A DNA stretch of 64,000 nucleotides from contig NZ_AZFV01000010.1 of NCBI RefSeq assembly GCF_001435815.1, positions 33,687 to 97,686 of the forward strand, written 5' to 3'. Both the position numbers and the translations under genes were made by a program. How positions within the stretch are numbered: position 1 is the stretch's first letter; each line of letters opens with the position of its first letter. This DNA is from Companilactobacillus nantensis DSM 16982. GTDB taxonomy: Bacteria > Bacillota > Bacilli > Lactobacillales > Lactobacillaceae. Below are positions 38,002-46,188 of this stretch, one piece after another. The notes beneath the pieces are model-generated. The model searched no databases, was not told the DNA's origin, and saw nothing but the letters and a program-made list of their open reading frames with translations.

Positions 38002-38721
38002 TTAAAAGAAAACACCATAAAGTTTAACTGCCGCAATAGCACCAAGGATTGGAGCTAGTACTGGCACCCAACTGTATTTCCATTGGGAAGAACCTTTAGG
38101 ATTCAAAGGTAATAATGCATGCAAGACACGAGGACCAAGATCACGAGCAGGGTTCAACGCTGGACCAGTAGGACCACCGAATGAAACAACTAAACACATA
38201 ACCAAGAATCCAAGGCCAATAAAGTCAGCACGTGGATCGATATGATCGGAAGTTAAAGCTACGGCACCGAATACCAAGATGAATGTGCCGATAAATTCGT
38301 TGATGAAACCATTCAAACGACTATTTTCAGCATCGATAGTTGAGAAAGTACCAAGAATACTTTCCACATTTTCTGTTTGATTGTAATAAGGTTTGTAAGC
38401 AGCCACAATCATCAATTGACCAAAGATGGCACCTAAGAATTGTGAGATGATATATGGACCAACTTCAGCCCATGGAAATTCACCGTTGAAGGCTAAAGCC
38501 AAAGTCATGGCTGGATTAATTTGACCACCAGAGATGGGACCGAACATCATGGCTGGAATCATAACACCGATACCATAACCAAATCCAATCAAAATCCACC
38601 CACCGTGGAAACCTTTTGTACCTTTTAATTCAACGTTGGCAACTGAACCATTACCGAGGGCAACCATGATAGCTGTTCCGATAAATTCAGCGACACAACG
38701 TACTAACAATGTATAGTGCAT
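38002..38721 (-). CDS. glpF: Glycerol facilitator / aquaglyceroporin
   Basis: A 239-residue MIP channel with six helices and both pore loops: GGQINPAMTLAL (first NPA) and GPALNPARDLGPR (second). The Asp after NPAR is the mark of glycerol-conducting GlpF forms as opposed to water-only aquaporins. It may work with the UgpB-like importer 7 kb away in glycerol/glycerol-phosphate uptake (inference). AGGGGTAG precedes the ATG. Confidence 0.93.
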   Translation of the reverse strand: MHYTLLVRCVAEFIGTAIMVALGNGSVANVELKGTKGFHGGWILIGFGYGIGVMIPAMMFGPISGGQINPAMTLALAFNGEFPWAEVGPYIISQFLGAIFGQLMIVAAYKPYYNQTENVESILGTFSTIDAENSRLNGFINEFIGTFILVFGAVALTSDHIDPRADFIGLGFLVMCLVVSFGGPTGPALNPARDLGPRVLHALLPLNPKGSSQWKYSWVPVLAPILGAIAAVKLYGVFF

Positions 38722-38874
38722 AATTAATACTACCCCTAAATTTAATTGTTTGTCTCTTCATGACCTATACTATCAGTAAAACACGAATATTAGAATTCAC
38801 TCAGAAATGGGTTAAATTGTATAAATTCGTAATAATTTGTCTTTAAGGAGTGAATAATCCCTAAAATTCACATA

Positions 38875-38906
38875 AAAAAATTGCTCCACCAATAAGGGGC
38901 AATTTT
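38875..38906 (-). terminator. Orphan terminator
   Basis: AAAATTGCCCC / GGAGCAATTTT hairpin with seven T on the minus strand. No minus-strand gene precedes it; the only minus-oriented object to its right is cloverleaf copy G. It could end a transcript of that copy. Confidence 0.6.
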
Positions 38907-39020
38907 AGCTAACATAAATAGTAAAATAAATCAAATGATGAGCAACGTGTAATATTGTATCATACATTCCGAATATTTATTGGCATTTTCAGAAAAATCG
39001 ACAAGAATTTGCGGGGAAGG

Positions 39021-39195
39021 CCGCCTCTGGGAGCGAGAAATACAGGCTGCTGTGGGAACCGCCGAAAGCCAAGGTCTTTCGGCTCGATTTTGAACTTCGC
39101 ACAAACCGCGAATTTCAAAACTCGTCCCGTGGTGTAAGGGCTAAAGCCCTAACGCCACCTGCACTGCTGCCTGTATTTCTCGCTCCCAGAGGCTA
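39021..39195 (-). repeat. Cloverleaf element, copy G
   Basis: Reverse orientation. P1 arms TGGGAGCGAGAAATACAGGC and GCCTGTATTTCTCGCTCCCA are a perfect 20-bp match. P4 is GCCGAAAG / CTTTCGGC, replacing the GAG/CTC core of most copies by AAG/CTT, again as a matched pair. P2 is GGCGTTAGGGCTTTAGCCC. Confidence 0.85.
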
Positions 39196-39497
39196 GTGTA
39201 TTAGTTATATGGTTATAATTAAAAACTGAGGTAGTTATGAAAAATATGGTTCTTTGCTTTAAATATATGATGGTATTATCGGTTAGATAAGAACTCAATA
39301 CTTGTGTTCTTTAGTTTCAAAATATCAAATAGTAAGGTTTCTACATAAAATGACTAGAGATAGTGACAATATTTAATTTCCCAATAAAAAGAATCCAAGT
39401 GAATTGACTTTTTGCTCAAAAGCGCTAATTTAGTAACTAATTAGGTTGTTCATGATCCTTTCAATCTGACAATTAATCCTAAAAACGAGGTAGAAAA
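39196..39497 (+). other. Intergenic region before the dehydrogenase
   Basis: 300 bp, AT-rich, without a credible gene. The only feature is an AAAAGCGCT box (39419-39427) that resembles half a cre site. No convincing promoter was placed. Confidence 0.3.
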
Positions 39498-40442
39498 ATG
39501 AAGGTTCTTAGTTTAGTTAATTTAACAAAGAAACAAACAGAGAAGATTCAATCGATCTCTGGTGTTGACTTAAAGGTGGTTTCTCCTAAAAAGGTTACCC
39601 CTGAAGATCTTGACGGAGTCGAAGTGCTTTACGATTGGTCTAATACTTTAAAAGATGCTGTTTTAAAGAGTGATACTTTGAATTGGATTCAAGTAGTCCG
39701 TGCTGGCGTTGATGCTTTGCCACTGCCTGAATTGAAGGAAAAGGGTGTTATCTTAACTAATGGTTCTGGAGCTAATGCAATTAATATAGCTGAACAAACT
39801 TTGGCTTACATGTTGATGTTTGAACGTCGGATGAATTTAACTGCCAGACATCAAGATGCTCGTGAATGGAAGCAAGACGATGGTTATGATGAGGTTTACA
39901 ACAAAACTGTCATGATTGTTGGTGTTGGTCATATCGGAAAATTGATTGCTAAGTATGCTAAAGCTTTAGGCATGAAGACAATCGGTGTTCGCAGAACTGA
40001 CCAAGCAACTGACTATATTGACGAAATGATTCCAATGTCAGAAATGAACGCTAGAATCAATGAAGTCCACTTTGTTGTTAATACATTGCCTGATACTGAA
40101 GAAACAATTGGGATGTTCAATAAAGATATTTTCAAAGTTATGTCAAAGAAAGCTTACTATATCAACGTCGGCCGTGGCAAAACAACTAACATGGAAGATT
40201 TGATTGCAGCTTTACAAAATGAAGAAATTGCTGGAGCAGGTTTGGACGTTACAACTCCAGAGCCACTACCAAGTGACAGTCCACTTTGGGACATGAAGAA
40301 CGTGATCATCACACCACATGATGCTGGAGCCAGCGTTCACTATGAAGAAAGAGCGTTTGATATTTTCAAACAAAACTTGAAGTCATACGTTGAAAATGGT
40401 GAAGTTGTGGTTAATGAAGTAAATTATTCAACTGGTTATTAA
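39498..40442 (+). CDS. D-isomer-specific 2-hydroxyacid dehydrogenase
   Basis: A 314-residue NAD(P)-dependent dehydrogenase of the D-2-hydroxyacid family. The Rossmann motif is VGVGHIGKLIAKYAKALG (GxGxxG, about residue 140). The catalytic Arg, Glu and His lie in VGRGKTTNMEDL, DVTTPEPLP and ITPHDAGAS. Arg in VGVRRTD after the second Rossmann strand suggests NADP. It is not the main D-lactate dehydrogenase by sequence; closer to the phosphoglycerate / hydroxyisocaproate-type group. GAGG precedes the ATG. Confidence 0.88.
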   Translation: MKVLSLVNLTKKQTEKIQSISGVDLKVVSPKKVTPEDLDGVEVLYDWSNTLKDAVLKSDTLNWIQVVRAGVDALPLPELKEKGVILTNGSGANAINIAEQTLAYMLMFERRMNLTARHQDAREWKQDDGYDEVYNKTVMIVGVGHIGKLIAKYAKALGMKTIGVRRTDQATDYIDEMIPMSEMNARINEVHFVVNTLPDTEETIGMFNKDIFKVMSKKAYYINVGRGKTTNMEDLIAALQNEEIAGAGLDVTTPEPLPSDSPLWDMKNVIITPHDAGASVHYEERAFDIFKQNLKSYVENGEVVVNEVNYSTGY

Positions 40443-40449
40443 AAAAACG

Positions 40450-40491
40450 AAGGTTCTGAGTAGAAGATATATTTGTACTCAGAGCTTTTTA
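40450..40491 (+). terminator. Terminator of the dehydrogenase gene
   Basis: GGTTCTGAGTA paired with TACTCAGAGC, then five T. Confidence 0.8.
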
Positions 40492-40594
40492 TTTTGGATA
40501 TTAAAGATAATAAGTAAAAAAGTTATTATAAAACCACCTCTTAATGTCATAAATATGGTCTATTATCAGTAATACTAACAATCAAGATAATAAC

Positions 40595-40690
40595 TAGTCG
40601 GAGGGATGAAGCGATATAGTCCAGCAGGGTCGAGACCTTGGCTCGAGCCGGTCCTCACAGCAGGACTATATCGCTTCATCCCGGAGACGG
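40595..40690 (+). repeat. Cloverleaf element, copy H (short form lacking P2 and P3)
   Basis: Only 96 bp. P1 (GGGATGAAGCGATATAGTCC / GGACTATATCGCTTCATCCC, perfect 20 bp) encloses P4 alone (GGTCGAG / CTCGAGCC around ACCTTGG), with the usual edges TAGTCGGA and GGAGACGG. P2 and P3 are cleanly missing: CAGCAG is joined directly to GGTCGAGACC. Confidence 0.8.
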
Positions 40691-40790
40691 CATATTTAAA
40701 ATATCAAATGACGACGCTTTCGAGACTAATTGCTGTTGAGAAATCACCAAGATGTATTAAAATTGAATCAGATACGTGAAAGGAAAAATA

Positions 40791-41198
40791 ATGTCATCTG
40801 GTGATTGTTTTATAGGATTCATGCTTGTTTTCTTATTTTGGTTATTATTATTAATTATGGAAATAATTTTAAACATGAGAAACACGATTATAGAATTATC
40901 TTTCTTTTCTGATGAAAAACTAAATACTTTAGATAGTGATCTAAATAAAAAATTTGGTGTCCGCTTCCAAGCTCCGTTTGAATTATTGGAGTTTTTGCTA
41001 GTTGGATATATCGTTTATGCACTATTAACGGACTTGCGGTTCCAAGGAATCCAACTGGACCCAGCTTCATTAAATCAAATCATGTTCTTGTTCGTCATTG
41101 TTATAGCAGTGATGTTTGGGGACATGCTCTTGATTGCTAAAGATTTACATATTTATAAGTTCATCAAGAACTATGTAGCAGTAAGTAGAAAGAATTAG
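40791..41198 (+). CDS. Small membrane protein of unknown function
   Basis: 135 residues, not recognised. Three hydrophobic segments are visible: about 5-27 (a Leu-rich run), 60-80 and 93-115. A soluble charged loop (about 32-58, FFSDEKLNTLDSDLNKKF) lies between the first two. The ATG at 40791 follows GAAAGGA; a GTG at 40776 is possible. Upstream is the short cloverleaf copy H. Its TAG stop is directly followed by a family-2-like repeat. Confidence 0.65.
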   Translation: MSSGDCFIGFMLVFLFWLLLLIMEIILNMRNTIIELSFFSDEKLNTLDSDLNKKFGVRFQAPFELLEFLLVGYIVYALLTDLRFQGIQLDPASLNQIMFLFVIVIAVMFGDMLLIAKDLHIYKFIKNYVAVSRKN

Positions 41199-41277
41199 AG
41201 AGTGGGACAAAACGTGTTCGACTTTCGATTAAAACAAAAAAGACTAGCAATCCAAATTGGATTACTAGTCTTTTTTG
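41199..41277 (+). repeat. Family-2 repeat remnant fused to a terminator
   Basis: Directly after the stop codon TAG comes AGAGTGGGACAAAACGTGTT, the left arm of family 2 as in copy 3, then ACTTTCGA. The rest of the element is missing. A terminator hairpin follows (AAAAAAGACTAG / CTAGTCTTTTTT, 41236-41276) and serves both this gene and the convergent GNAT gene. Confidence 0.6.
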
Positions 41278-41287
41278 AAATTAAATT

Positions 41288-41887
41288 CTATTCATCATCT
41301 TCAGAATTCTCTTTTAACCAACGGACAACGTCTTCTTTAGTATTGAGATATTGTACTGGTATATTTTTGATTGCTTGATTTAACTTGTCACTAGCTTCTT
41401 TTCTATCATTGGACTGTAAATTTTTTTCCAAACGAATCATATCCTTTAGCAATAGTTTATTTTCCATAATAGGTTCATCATAATTATCCACAAAGAAATC
41501 ACGATCAATGCTAACAACTCGAAAGCCACATTTTTGATAAAGGTAGAGCTGTGCAAAACTGGTGCTGCCTGTTCCGATGGAAACTGTTCGATAATGATGC
41601 TGTTTTGACCAATCAAGAGCAAATAAAATTAATTTTTCACCCAATCCTTGGTTACGAGCTGTTTCATCCACAGCAATATTCACAATTTCCACAGTTTCAG
41701 GTCGCGTATCCAACAGTAACAACACGCCCAATAGCTCACTATTATCAACCAATTCAAATTGATAAGCTCGGTCAACGTAATCATTCACTATTTTTCGAGA
41801 TGGATCTGCTTCTAAAAATAGTTTGAAATGTTTAGATGTAATTTGTTCAATAGGGCGGATCAACAAGTTATTCTCTGATTTGTCCAT
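41288..41887 (-). CDS. GNAT-family N-acetyltransferase
   Basis: A 199-residue acetyltransferase. The acetyl-CoA site is visible (VNIAVDETARNQGLGEKLI, Q/RxxGxG/A motif), followed by YLYQKCGFRVVSIDRDF. A C-terminal extension of about 50 charged residues is unusual. The substrate is unknown. It overlaps proA by 20 bp and is read after it, so it probably belongs to the same transcript; the ribosome binding site is weak. Confidence 0.85.
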   Translation of the reverse strand: MDKSENNLLIRPIEQITSKHFKLFLEADPSRKIVNDYVDRAYQFELVDNSELLGVLLLLDTRPETVEIVNIAVDETARNQGLGEKLILFALDWSKQHHYRTVSIGTGSTSFAQLYLYQKCGFRVVSIDRDFFVDNYDEPIMENKLLLKDMIRLEKNLQSNDRKEASDKLNQAIKNIPVQYLNTKEDVVRWLKENSEDDE

Positions 41888-43115
41888 CGCCTTGAACCAA
41901 ATACTTCGTTGTAGTTAATTCATTAGCACCCATAGGACCTCTGGCGTGCAATTTTTGGGTACTGATACCAATTTCAGCCCCGAAACCAAATTGTTGACCG
42001 TCAGTAAAACGAGTTGAAGCGTTGGTATAAACAACCGCAGCATCGATTTGTTTCATAAATTGGCGGCTAGCTGAGTAGTTTTCAGTAATGATTGATTCAC
42101 TGTGCTTGGTGTTGTACTTGTTAATATGTTTAATGGCATCATCAATACCGTCGACAATTTTAATGGCAATGATGTAATCGTCATATTCAGTACCCCAGTC
42201 CTCGTCAGTAGCAGGGACGATATCAGGCACGATTGCTTTAGCTAAAGTGTCACCACGAACTTCGACGTTATTAGCGCGCAAAGCATTGTAAAGTTTTGGC
42301 AAAAATTGGTTAGCAATATCTTTGTGCAAGACAACTTTTTCAGCAGCGTTGCAGACAGAAGGACGTTGAACTTTAGCATTGATGATAATCTTCAATGCTT
42401 TTTGTAAATCAGCATCCTTATCAACATAAATGTGGCAGTTACCAGCACCAGTTTCGATAATCGGAACCTTAGCTTTGTCGACGACCATCTTGATAAATTT
42501 ACCGCTACCACGAGGAATTAAAACGTCGATATAACCAGTTAATTCCATCATCTTTTGAGCCGTATCATGACTTACATCATCAATCAATTGAACTGCATCA
42601 GGGTTGATGCCAGAGTCTTTCAAAGCAGAACGTAACGTTTCTGACAAAATAATATTAGAGTTGATAGCTTCCTTACCACCACGCAAAATAACCGCATTAC
42701 CAGCCTTAAAACAAAGACCAGCAGCATCGACAGTTACGTTAGGGCGAGCTTCATAAATCATTCCGATAACACCTAAAGGAACGCGCTCTTGCGTAATATC
42801 TAAGCCAGTGACAGTTTCCCAGCCACGGTCAACTTTTCCGATAGGGTCAGGTAAATCCATCACTTGACGTAAGCCATCAGACATATCATTGATACGATCC
42901 GGTGTTAACAAAAGCCGATCAACCATCGCATCTTTCATACCATTTTTCTTGGCGTTAGCGATATCTTCCTTGTTAGCTTCGATAATTTTACTAGTATTGA
43001 GCACCAAAGCATTTGCCATATTCAAAAGGGCATCATTTTTCTTTTTAGTACCAAGTTGTCCTAATTCAAAAGCAGCACTTTGAGCATTTTGACCCATTTT
43101 TTCGAGATCTGTCAT
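41868..43115 (-). CDS. proA: Gamma-glutamyl phosphate reductase
   Basis: A 415-residue enzyme, second step of proline synthesis: it reduces gamma-glutamyl phosphate with NADPH to glutamate semialdehyde. It has the aldehyde-dehydrogenase fold signatures VPLGVIGMIYEARPNVT and the catalytic Cys region (KVQRPSVCNAAEK). Length is normal. It is separated from proB by a marR gene, a terminator and cloverleaf copy I, so it seems to have its own promoter. A cre-like AGAAAGCGTTTTAG lies at 43131-43144 just before the ribosome binding site. Confidence 0.95.
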   Translation of the reverse strand: MTDLEKMGQNAQSAAFELGQLGTKKKNDALLNMANALVLNTSKIIEANKEDIANAKKNGMKDAMVDRLLLTPDRINDMSDGLRQVMDLPDPIGKVDRGWETVTGLDITQERVPLGVIGMIYEARPNVTVDAAGLCFKAGNAVILRGGKEAINSNIILSETLRSALKDSGINPDAVQLIDDVSHDTAQKMMELTGYIDVLIPRGSGKFIKMVVDKAKVPIIETGAGNCHIYVDKDADLQKALKIIINAKVQRPSVCNAAEKVVLHKDIANQFLPKLYNALRANNVEVRGDTLAKAIVPDIVPATDEDWGTEYDDYIIAIKIVDGIDDAIKHINKYNTKHSESIITENYSASRQFMKQIDAAVVYTNASTRFTDGQQFGFGAEIGISTQKLHARGPMGANELTTTKYLVQGDGQIRE

Positions 43116-43130
43116 TGTTGTTCACTCCTA

Positions 43131-43144
43131 AAACGCTTTCTATA
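43131..43144 (-). promoter_or_regulatory. Cre-like site at the proA start
   Basis: On the minus strand AGAAAGCGTTTTAG resembles the cre core (AAANCGNTTT) with one or two mismatches; it is 16-29 bp before the ATG. Confidence 0.4.
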
Positions 43145-43410
43145 TGGTTCTAGTATACACAAAAAATATATAGTGGGGTTATTAACCTGTGTTCAAGTAT
43201 AGAAGCCAAATTGAAAGTACGATATATTCTTTCGACATTGTGCTATATTGAATAAGTTTAAGTTATGTAACTTTAATATAATTAACTAAAGGTTGAAAGG
43301 TTCAAAACGTACTTTAGGTCTTGGTACTCTAGTCATCATTGATACAAAAGTTACCAAGTTAAACAATAATAGTCCAGTTTATTTACTCTTAATCCAAAAC
43401 AAAGAATAAA

Positions 43411-43589
43411 CTAGCCGGAAGAAGCAGGAATTTAGGTCGCTGTGAAGGTGGCGTTAGCACTTTAGTGCTTACACCACGGGACGAGTTTTGAAATTCGCGT
43501 ACTTTGCGAAGTTCAAAATCGAGATTGGAGACCGTTCTTTGGCTCCAATCGGTCCCCACAGCGACCTAAATTTCTTGCTTCTGGAGGCG
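43411..43589 (+). repeat. Cloverleaf element, copy I (long-flank subfamily)
   Basis: P1 is GAAGCAGGAATTTAGGTCGC against GCGACCTAAATTTCTTGC. P2 is GGCGTTAGCAC / GTGCTTACACC. P3 has ATTCGC / GCGAAG. P4 is ATTGGAG / CTCCAAT. Similarity to copies M, O and Q continues about 120 bp upstream (43285-43410, GGTTCAAAACGTACTTTAGG onward) and, for M and Q, past the right edge (GGCCTATCACCAT). Confidence 0.85.
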
Positions 43590-43644
43590 GCCTATCACCA
43601 TCTCCACAGCATATTTAACTTTCAACCTTCAGTTTAAAGAGCAA

Positions 43645-43681
43645 AAAGAGATAGTGAACGGCTGTATTCACTATCTCTTTT
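43645..43681 (-). terminator. Terminator of the proB-marR unit
   Basis: AAAGAGATAGTGAA paired with TTCACTATCTCTTT. It lies between marR and copy I, with T/A runs on both sides. Confidence 0.8.
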
Positions 43682-43725
43682 AACGTCTAAGTAATTTTGA
43701 TTTTTAATTTATCGTTGATTAATAC

Positions 43726-43775
43726 GTTGCCGTCAACGTAATGCTAATCTAGCATTATTTTGTGTTGCCGTCAAC
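43726..43775. promoter_or_regulatory. Nested dyad and direct repeats after marR
   Basis: A perfect dyad TAATGCTA-ATC-TAGCATTA (43740-43758) is flanked by two copies of GTTGCCGTCAAC (about 43728 and 43765), itself partly palindromic. It begins within 10 bp of the marR stop. It looks like a protein-binding site, yet no promoter for a known gene is near. Confidence 0.45.
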
Positions 43776-43783
43776 ATAAATGA

Positions 43784-44206
43784 CTACTTATTCAAATTTT
43801 TCGTAATGTGATCAATCATTTCAATAAACAAGCGTTGTTCTTCAGTACTCAATCCTGATGTAGCTGCTCGTTCAGAAGTGACGCAGATTTTTTCAACCTG
43901 TGTAGCCAAATCACGTCCGTGTTTAGTCAGACTGACTAGTGTAACGCGTTTGTCTTCAGTTGATTTTTCAGTTTGAACAAGGTCGACACTGACCATACGA
44001 CGAACTGATTTGGCAATAGTGGAATGATCGACACATAGTTCCGTAACAAGTTTATTTTGGGAAACTTGGCCGTGCTTTAACAGTGTCAGTAAAATCAAAT
44101 CCTGACCAGGGTAGAGTCCCAATGGACGCATTTTTTTAGTAACTTGATTCTTGTAACTCGTTATTAGGTTAATAATGGCTTTTTCAATTGGAAATTGTGA
44201 ATTCAT
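43784..44206 (-). CDS. MarR family transcriptional regulator
   Basis: A 140-residue winged-helix regulator: LLTLLKHGQVSQNKLVTELCVDHSTIAKSVRRMVSVDLVQTEKS is split here by the helix-turn-helix (QNKLVTELCVDHSTIAKSVR), followed by the wing (DKRVTLVSLT). It lies 21 bp after proB on the same strand. Placing a MarR gene between proB and proA is unusual; whether it controls proline genes is unknown. GGAGG precedes the ATG. Confidence 0.9.
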   Translation of the reverse strand: MNSQFPIEKAIINLITSYKNQVTKKMRPLGLYPGQDLILLTLLKHGQVSQNKLVTELCVDHSTIAKSVRRMVSVDLVQTEKSTEDKRVTLVSLTKHGRDLATQVEKICVTSERAATSGLSTEEQRLFIEMIDHITKNLNK

Positions 44207-44227
44207 TATTGACCTCCTAATCGTTAA

Positions 44228-45040
44228 TTATTCACGTGCAGTAGAAAAGAGGGTTCCCACAGGATCGCCTGATAAAATATTGAAGATAATATCAGGATCT
44301 TTCCCATTAGTTAAAACCATTTGCTGATTATGCTTTAAAATTCGCTCAGCGGCTTTTAATTTAGTTGTCATACCACCAGTACCATATTTAGTTCCGTGAC
44401 CTCCAGCGGCTGCAATAATGGCAGGACTGATTGTATCAATGTGAGAAACTAGATGAGCATCAGGCACTTTCAAAGGATTGGCAGAATAAAAACCATCAAT
44501 ATCGGATAACATAATCAATAAATCAGCATCGACTAAGTTAGTTACGATAGCTGAAAGTTGGTCGTTATCACCAAACTTAGTGTGATGGTCCAATTCGGAA
44601 ACGGTCACCGTATCATTTTCGTTGACGATTGGAATAGCATTGTCCATTGAGAGTAACTCTTGGAAACTATTCATCACATTAGTATGACTTTCCGGATAAT
44701 CGATTATATCACGAGTGATCAACATTTGGGCAACTGACATACCGTATTCGTGGAAAGCTTCATTATAAATTTGCATAAGTTCAGCTTGGCCAACAGCTGC
44801 AACGGCTTGTTGCTTTGAAATTTTTACCGGACGACGGTCGATTCCTAAGACACCCATACCAACGCCAATAGCACCGGATGAAACCAGGACAACATCTTTA
44901 CCATCCTTTTTAAGGCTACTCAATACTTTAGCGAGTTTCTTGATAACATTTAAATTAATTTTGCTATTTTGACGAATCAAAGTGCTGGTACCGATTTTGA
45001 CAACGATTCGATCAGCATAGATCTGACGCTTATTTTGCAT
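44228..45040 (-). CDS. proB: Glutamate 5-kinase
   Basis: A 270-residue amino-acid kinase, first step of proline synthesis (glutamate plus ATP to gamma-glutamyl phosphate). Signatures: VVKIGTSTL at the N-terminus, VSSGAIGVGMG, and the C-terminal GGMTTKLKAAERI. It lacks the PUA domain found in longer ProB forms, as is usual for the short lactobacillus type. It is followed by marR in one unit. Confidence 0.95.
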   Translation of the reverse strand: MQNKRQIYADRIVVKIGTSTLIRQNSKINLNVIKKLAKVLSSLKKDGKDVVLVSSGAIGVGMGVLGIDRRPVKISKQQAVAAVGQAELMQIYNEAFHEYGMSVAQMLITRDIIDYPESHTNVMNSFQELLSMDNAIPIVNENDTVTVSELDHHTKFGDNDQLSAIVTNLVDADLLIMLSDIDGFYSANPLKVPDAHLVSHIDTISPAIIAAAGGHGTKYGTGGMTTKLKAAERILKHNQQMVLTNGKDPDIIFNILSGDPVGTLFSTARE

Positions 45041-45132
45041 TTTTTATTCCTCATAAGTAGTTTTAAACTAGTAATTAATTTCCATAACTATTACGATAGA
45101 ACAATAGGAAGAATAAGAAAAGGGTGTATTTC

Positions 45133-45417
45133 ATGTATAAAATATTAATCATGCTTCATGACGGTGACGACTATATCCGAATGAACAAAGTTTACATCGA
45201 AAGTATGCCAGTCGCTGGGCAATATATTATCCACTCTGACGGATTACCATACTACGTTGAGGAAGTTACAACCTTTGTTGGATATGTTAGTAGCAAGGGT
45301 GCAATTGCGATTGTGGTCGTTCATCCAGCTCCAAAAGATGAAGCAGTCAACGATTTGTATGGTGTGGATATTGTGCAAGATCTTGATGATCCAGAATATA
45401 ATAAAAAAGATAAATAG
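45133..45417 (+). CDS. Small hypothetical protein
   Basis: 94 residues, not recognised. It starts MYKILIMLHDGDDYIRMNKVY and is mixed alpha/beta with a hydrophobic strand (AIAIVVVHP) and a charged tail. It looks soluble and acidic. AAAAGGG precedes the ATG at 45133; the GTG at 45124 is less likely. It diverges from proB. Confidence 0.6.
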   Translation: MYKILIMLHDGDDYIRMNKVYIESMPVAGQYIIHSDGLPYYVEEVTTFVGYVSSKGAIAIVVVHPAPKDEAVNDLYGVDIVQDLDDPEYNKKDK

Positions 45418-45477
45418 ATGTTTAAACATATGCTATTTTTCAGTTCAAAATAAGTAAATAAACTTTAAAATATATGA

Positions 45478-45527
45478 TAGTTATAAACCAACTCAACGAT
45501 ATATCATGATGGTGGGTTGGATAGCTA
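45478..45527 (+). other. Long imperfect hairpin
   Basis: ATAG...AACCAAC paired with GGGTTGG...CTAT around a central AT-rich loop. It directly precedes the terminator at 45531; the two may form the 3' end of the small gene's transcript. Confidence 0.4.
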
Positions 45528-45530
45528 TGA

Positions 45531-45578
45531 GGACAAAACAACTCAACTCCCTTTGATGATTGTTTTGCCCTTTTTTTA
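45531..45578 (+). terminator. Terminator of the 94-residue protein gene
   Basis: GGACAAAACAA paired with TTGTTTTGCCC, then seven T. Confidence 0.75.
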
Positions 45579-45590
45579 TCCCTTTTAATG

Positions 45591-45765
45591 CCGCTTGCGG
45601 GTTCGAGTGATGGAGTCCTGCTGTGGGACCGCCCCGAGCCAAGATCTCGGAGCTCGATTTTGAACTTCGCAAAGTACGCGAATTTCAAAATACGTCCTGT
45701 GGAGTAAGTGCTAAAGCACTAACACCACTATCACTGCCGGACTCCATCACTCGAACCCTTCAGCT
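45591..45765 (-). repeat. Cloverleaf element, copy J
   Basis: Reverse orientation. P1 arms GGTTCGAGTGATGGAGTCC and GGACTCCATCACTCGAACC are perfectly complementary and unique to this copy. P4 is CTCCGAG / CTCGGGG around ATCTTGG. It forms a head-to-head pair with copy K, 220 bp away. Confidence 0.85.
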
Positions 45766-45985
45766 AGGGTATTAAAAGATGCTGTTGTTTAAGTTATATA
45801 GTGGTTGATTTAGTGGAAGAATTAAAGATTTTCAATATTTTGTTGTAATAAGAAATTATTATCAAATTACCTAAAATAAAAAGATTAAGTTCAAAGCGAT
45901 TTTTCTCATTTTTTATTTAAATTGTTTTTATTCGAAATAATTTAGATCAGTGAACATTGAAAATATAATAGTTTTACCAGATATT

Positions 45986-46171
45986 TAGCCGGAAGGAGTT
46001 TGGATGGGTTGACACCAGCAGTGAAAATTATGTTAGGACTTTAGTCCTTACATAATGGACGTATTTTGAGATTCGCGGGTCTTGCGGAGCTCAAAATCGA
46101 GGCTCGAGACCGTACTTTGGCTCGAACAGGTCCCACAGCAGGAGTCACCCATCCAAACTCCTGGAGGCGGC
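45986..46171 (+). repeat. Cloverleaf element, copy K
   Basis: P1 is GAGTTTGGATGGGT against ACCCATCCAAACTC (perfect), then GACACC / GGAGTC. The base of P2 is ATTATG / CATAAT, replacing GGTGGC / ACACCAC of other copies by a matched change. P3 has GATTCGC / GCGGAGC. P4 has the longer ACCGTACTTTGG loop. Confidence 0.85.
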
Positions 46172-46188
46172 ATTTTAAAAAAGACAAA

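Noticed and set aside
39419..39427. Cre site before the 2-hydroxyacid dehydrogenase gene
   Set aside because: Only the central AAAGCGCT is right; three fixed positions of the consensus fail.
40776..41198. Holin or phage lysis protein
   Set aside because: Three hydrophobic segments, but no phage genes nearby and no recognisable holin pattern.
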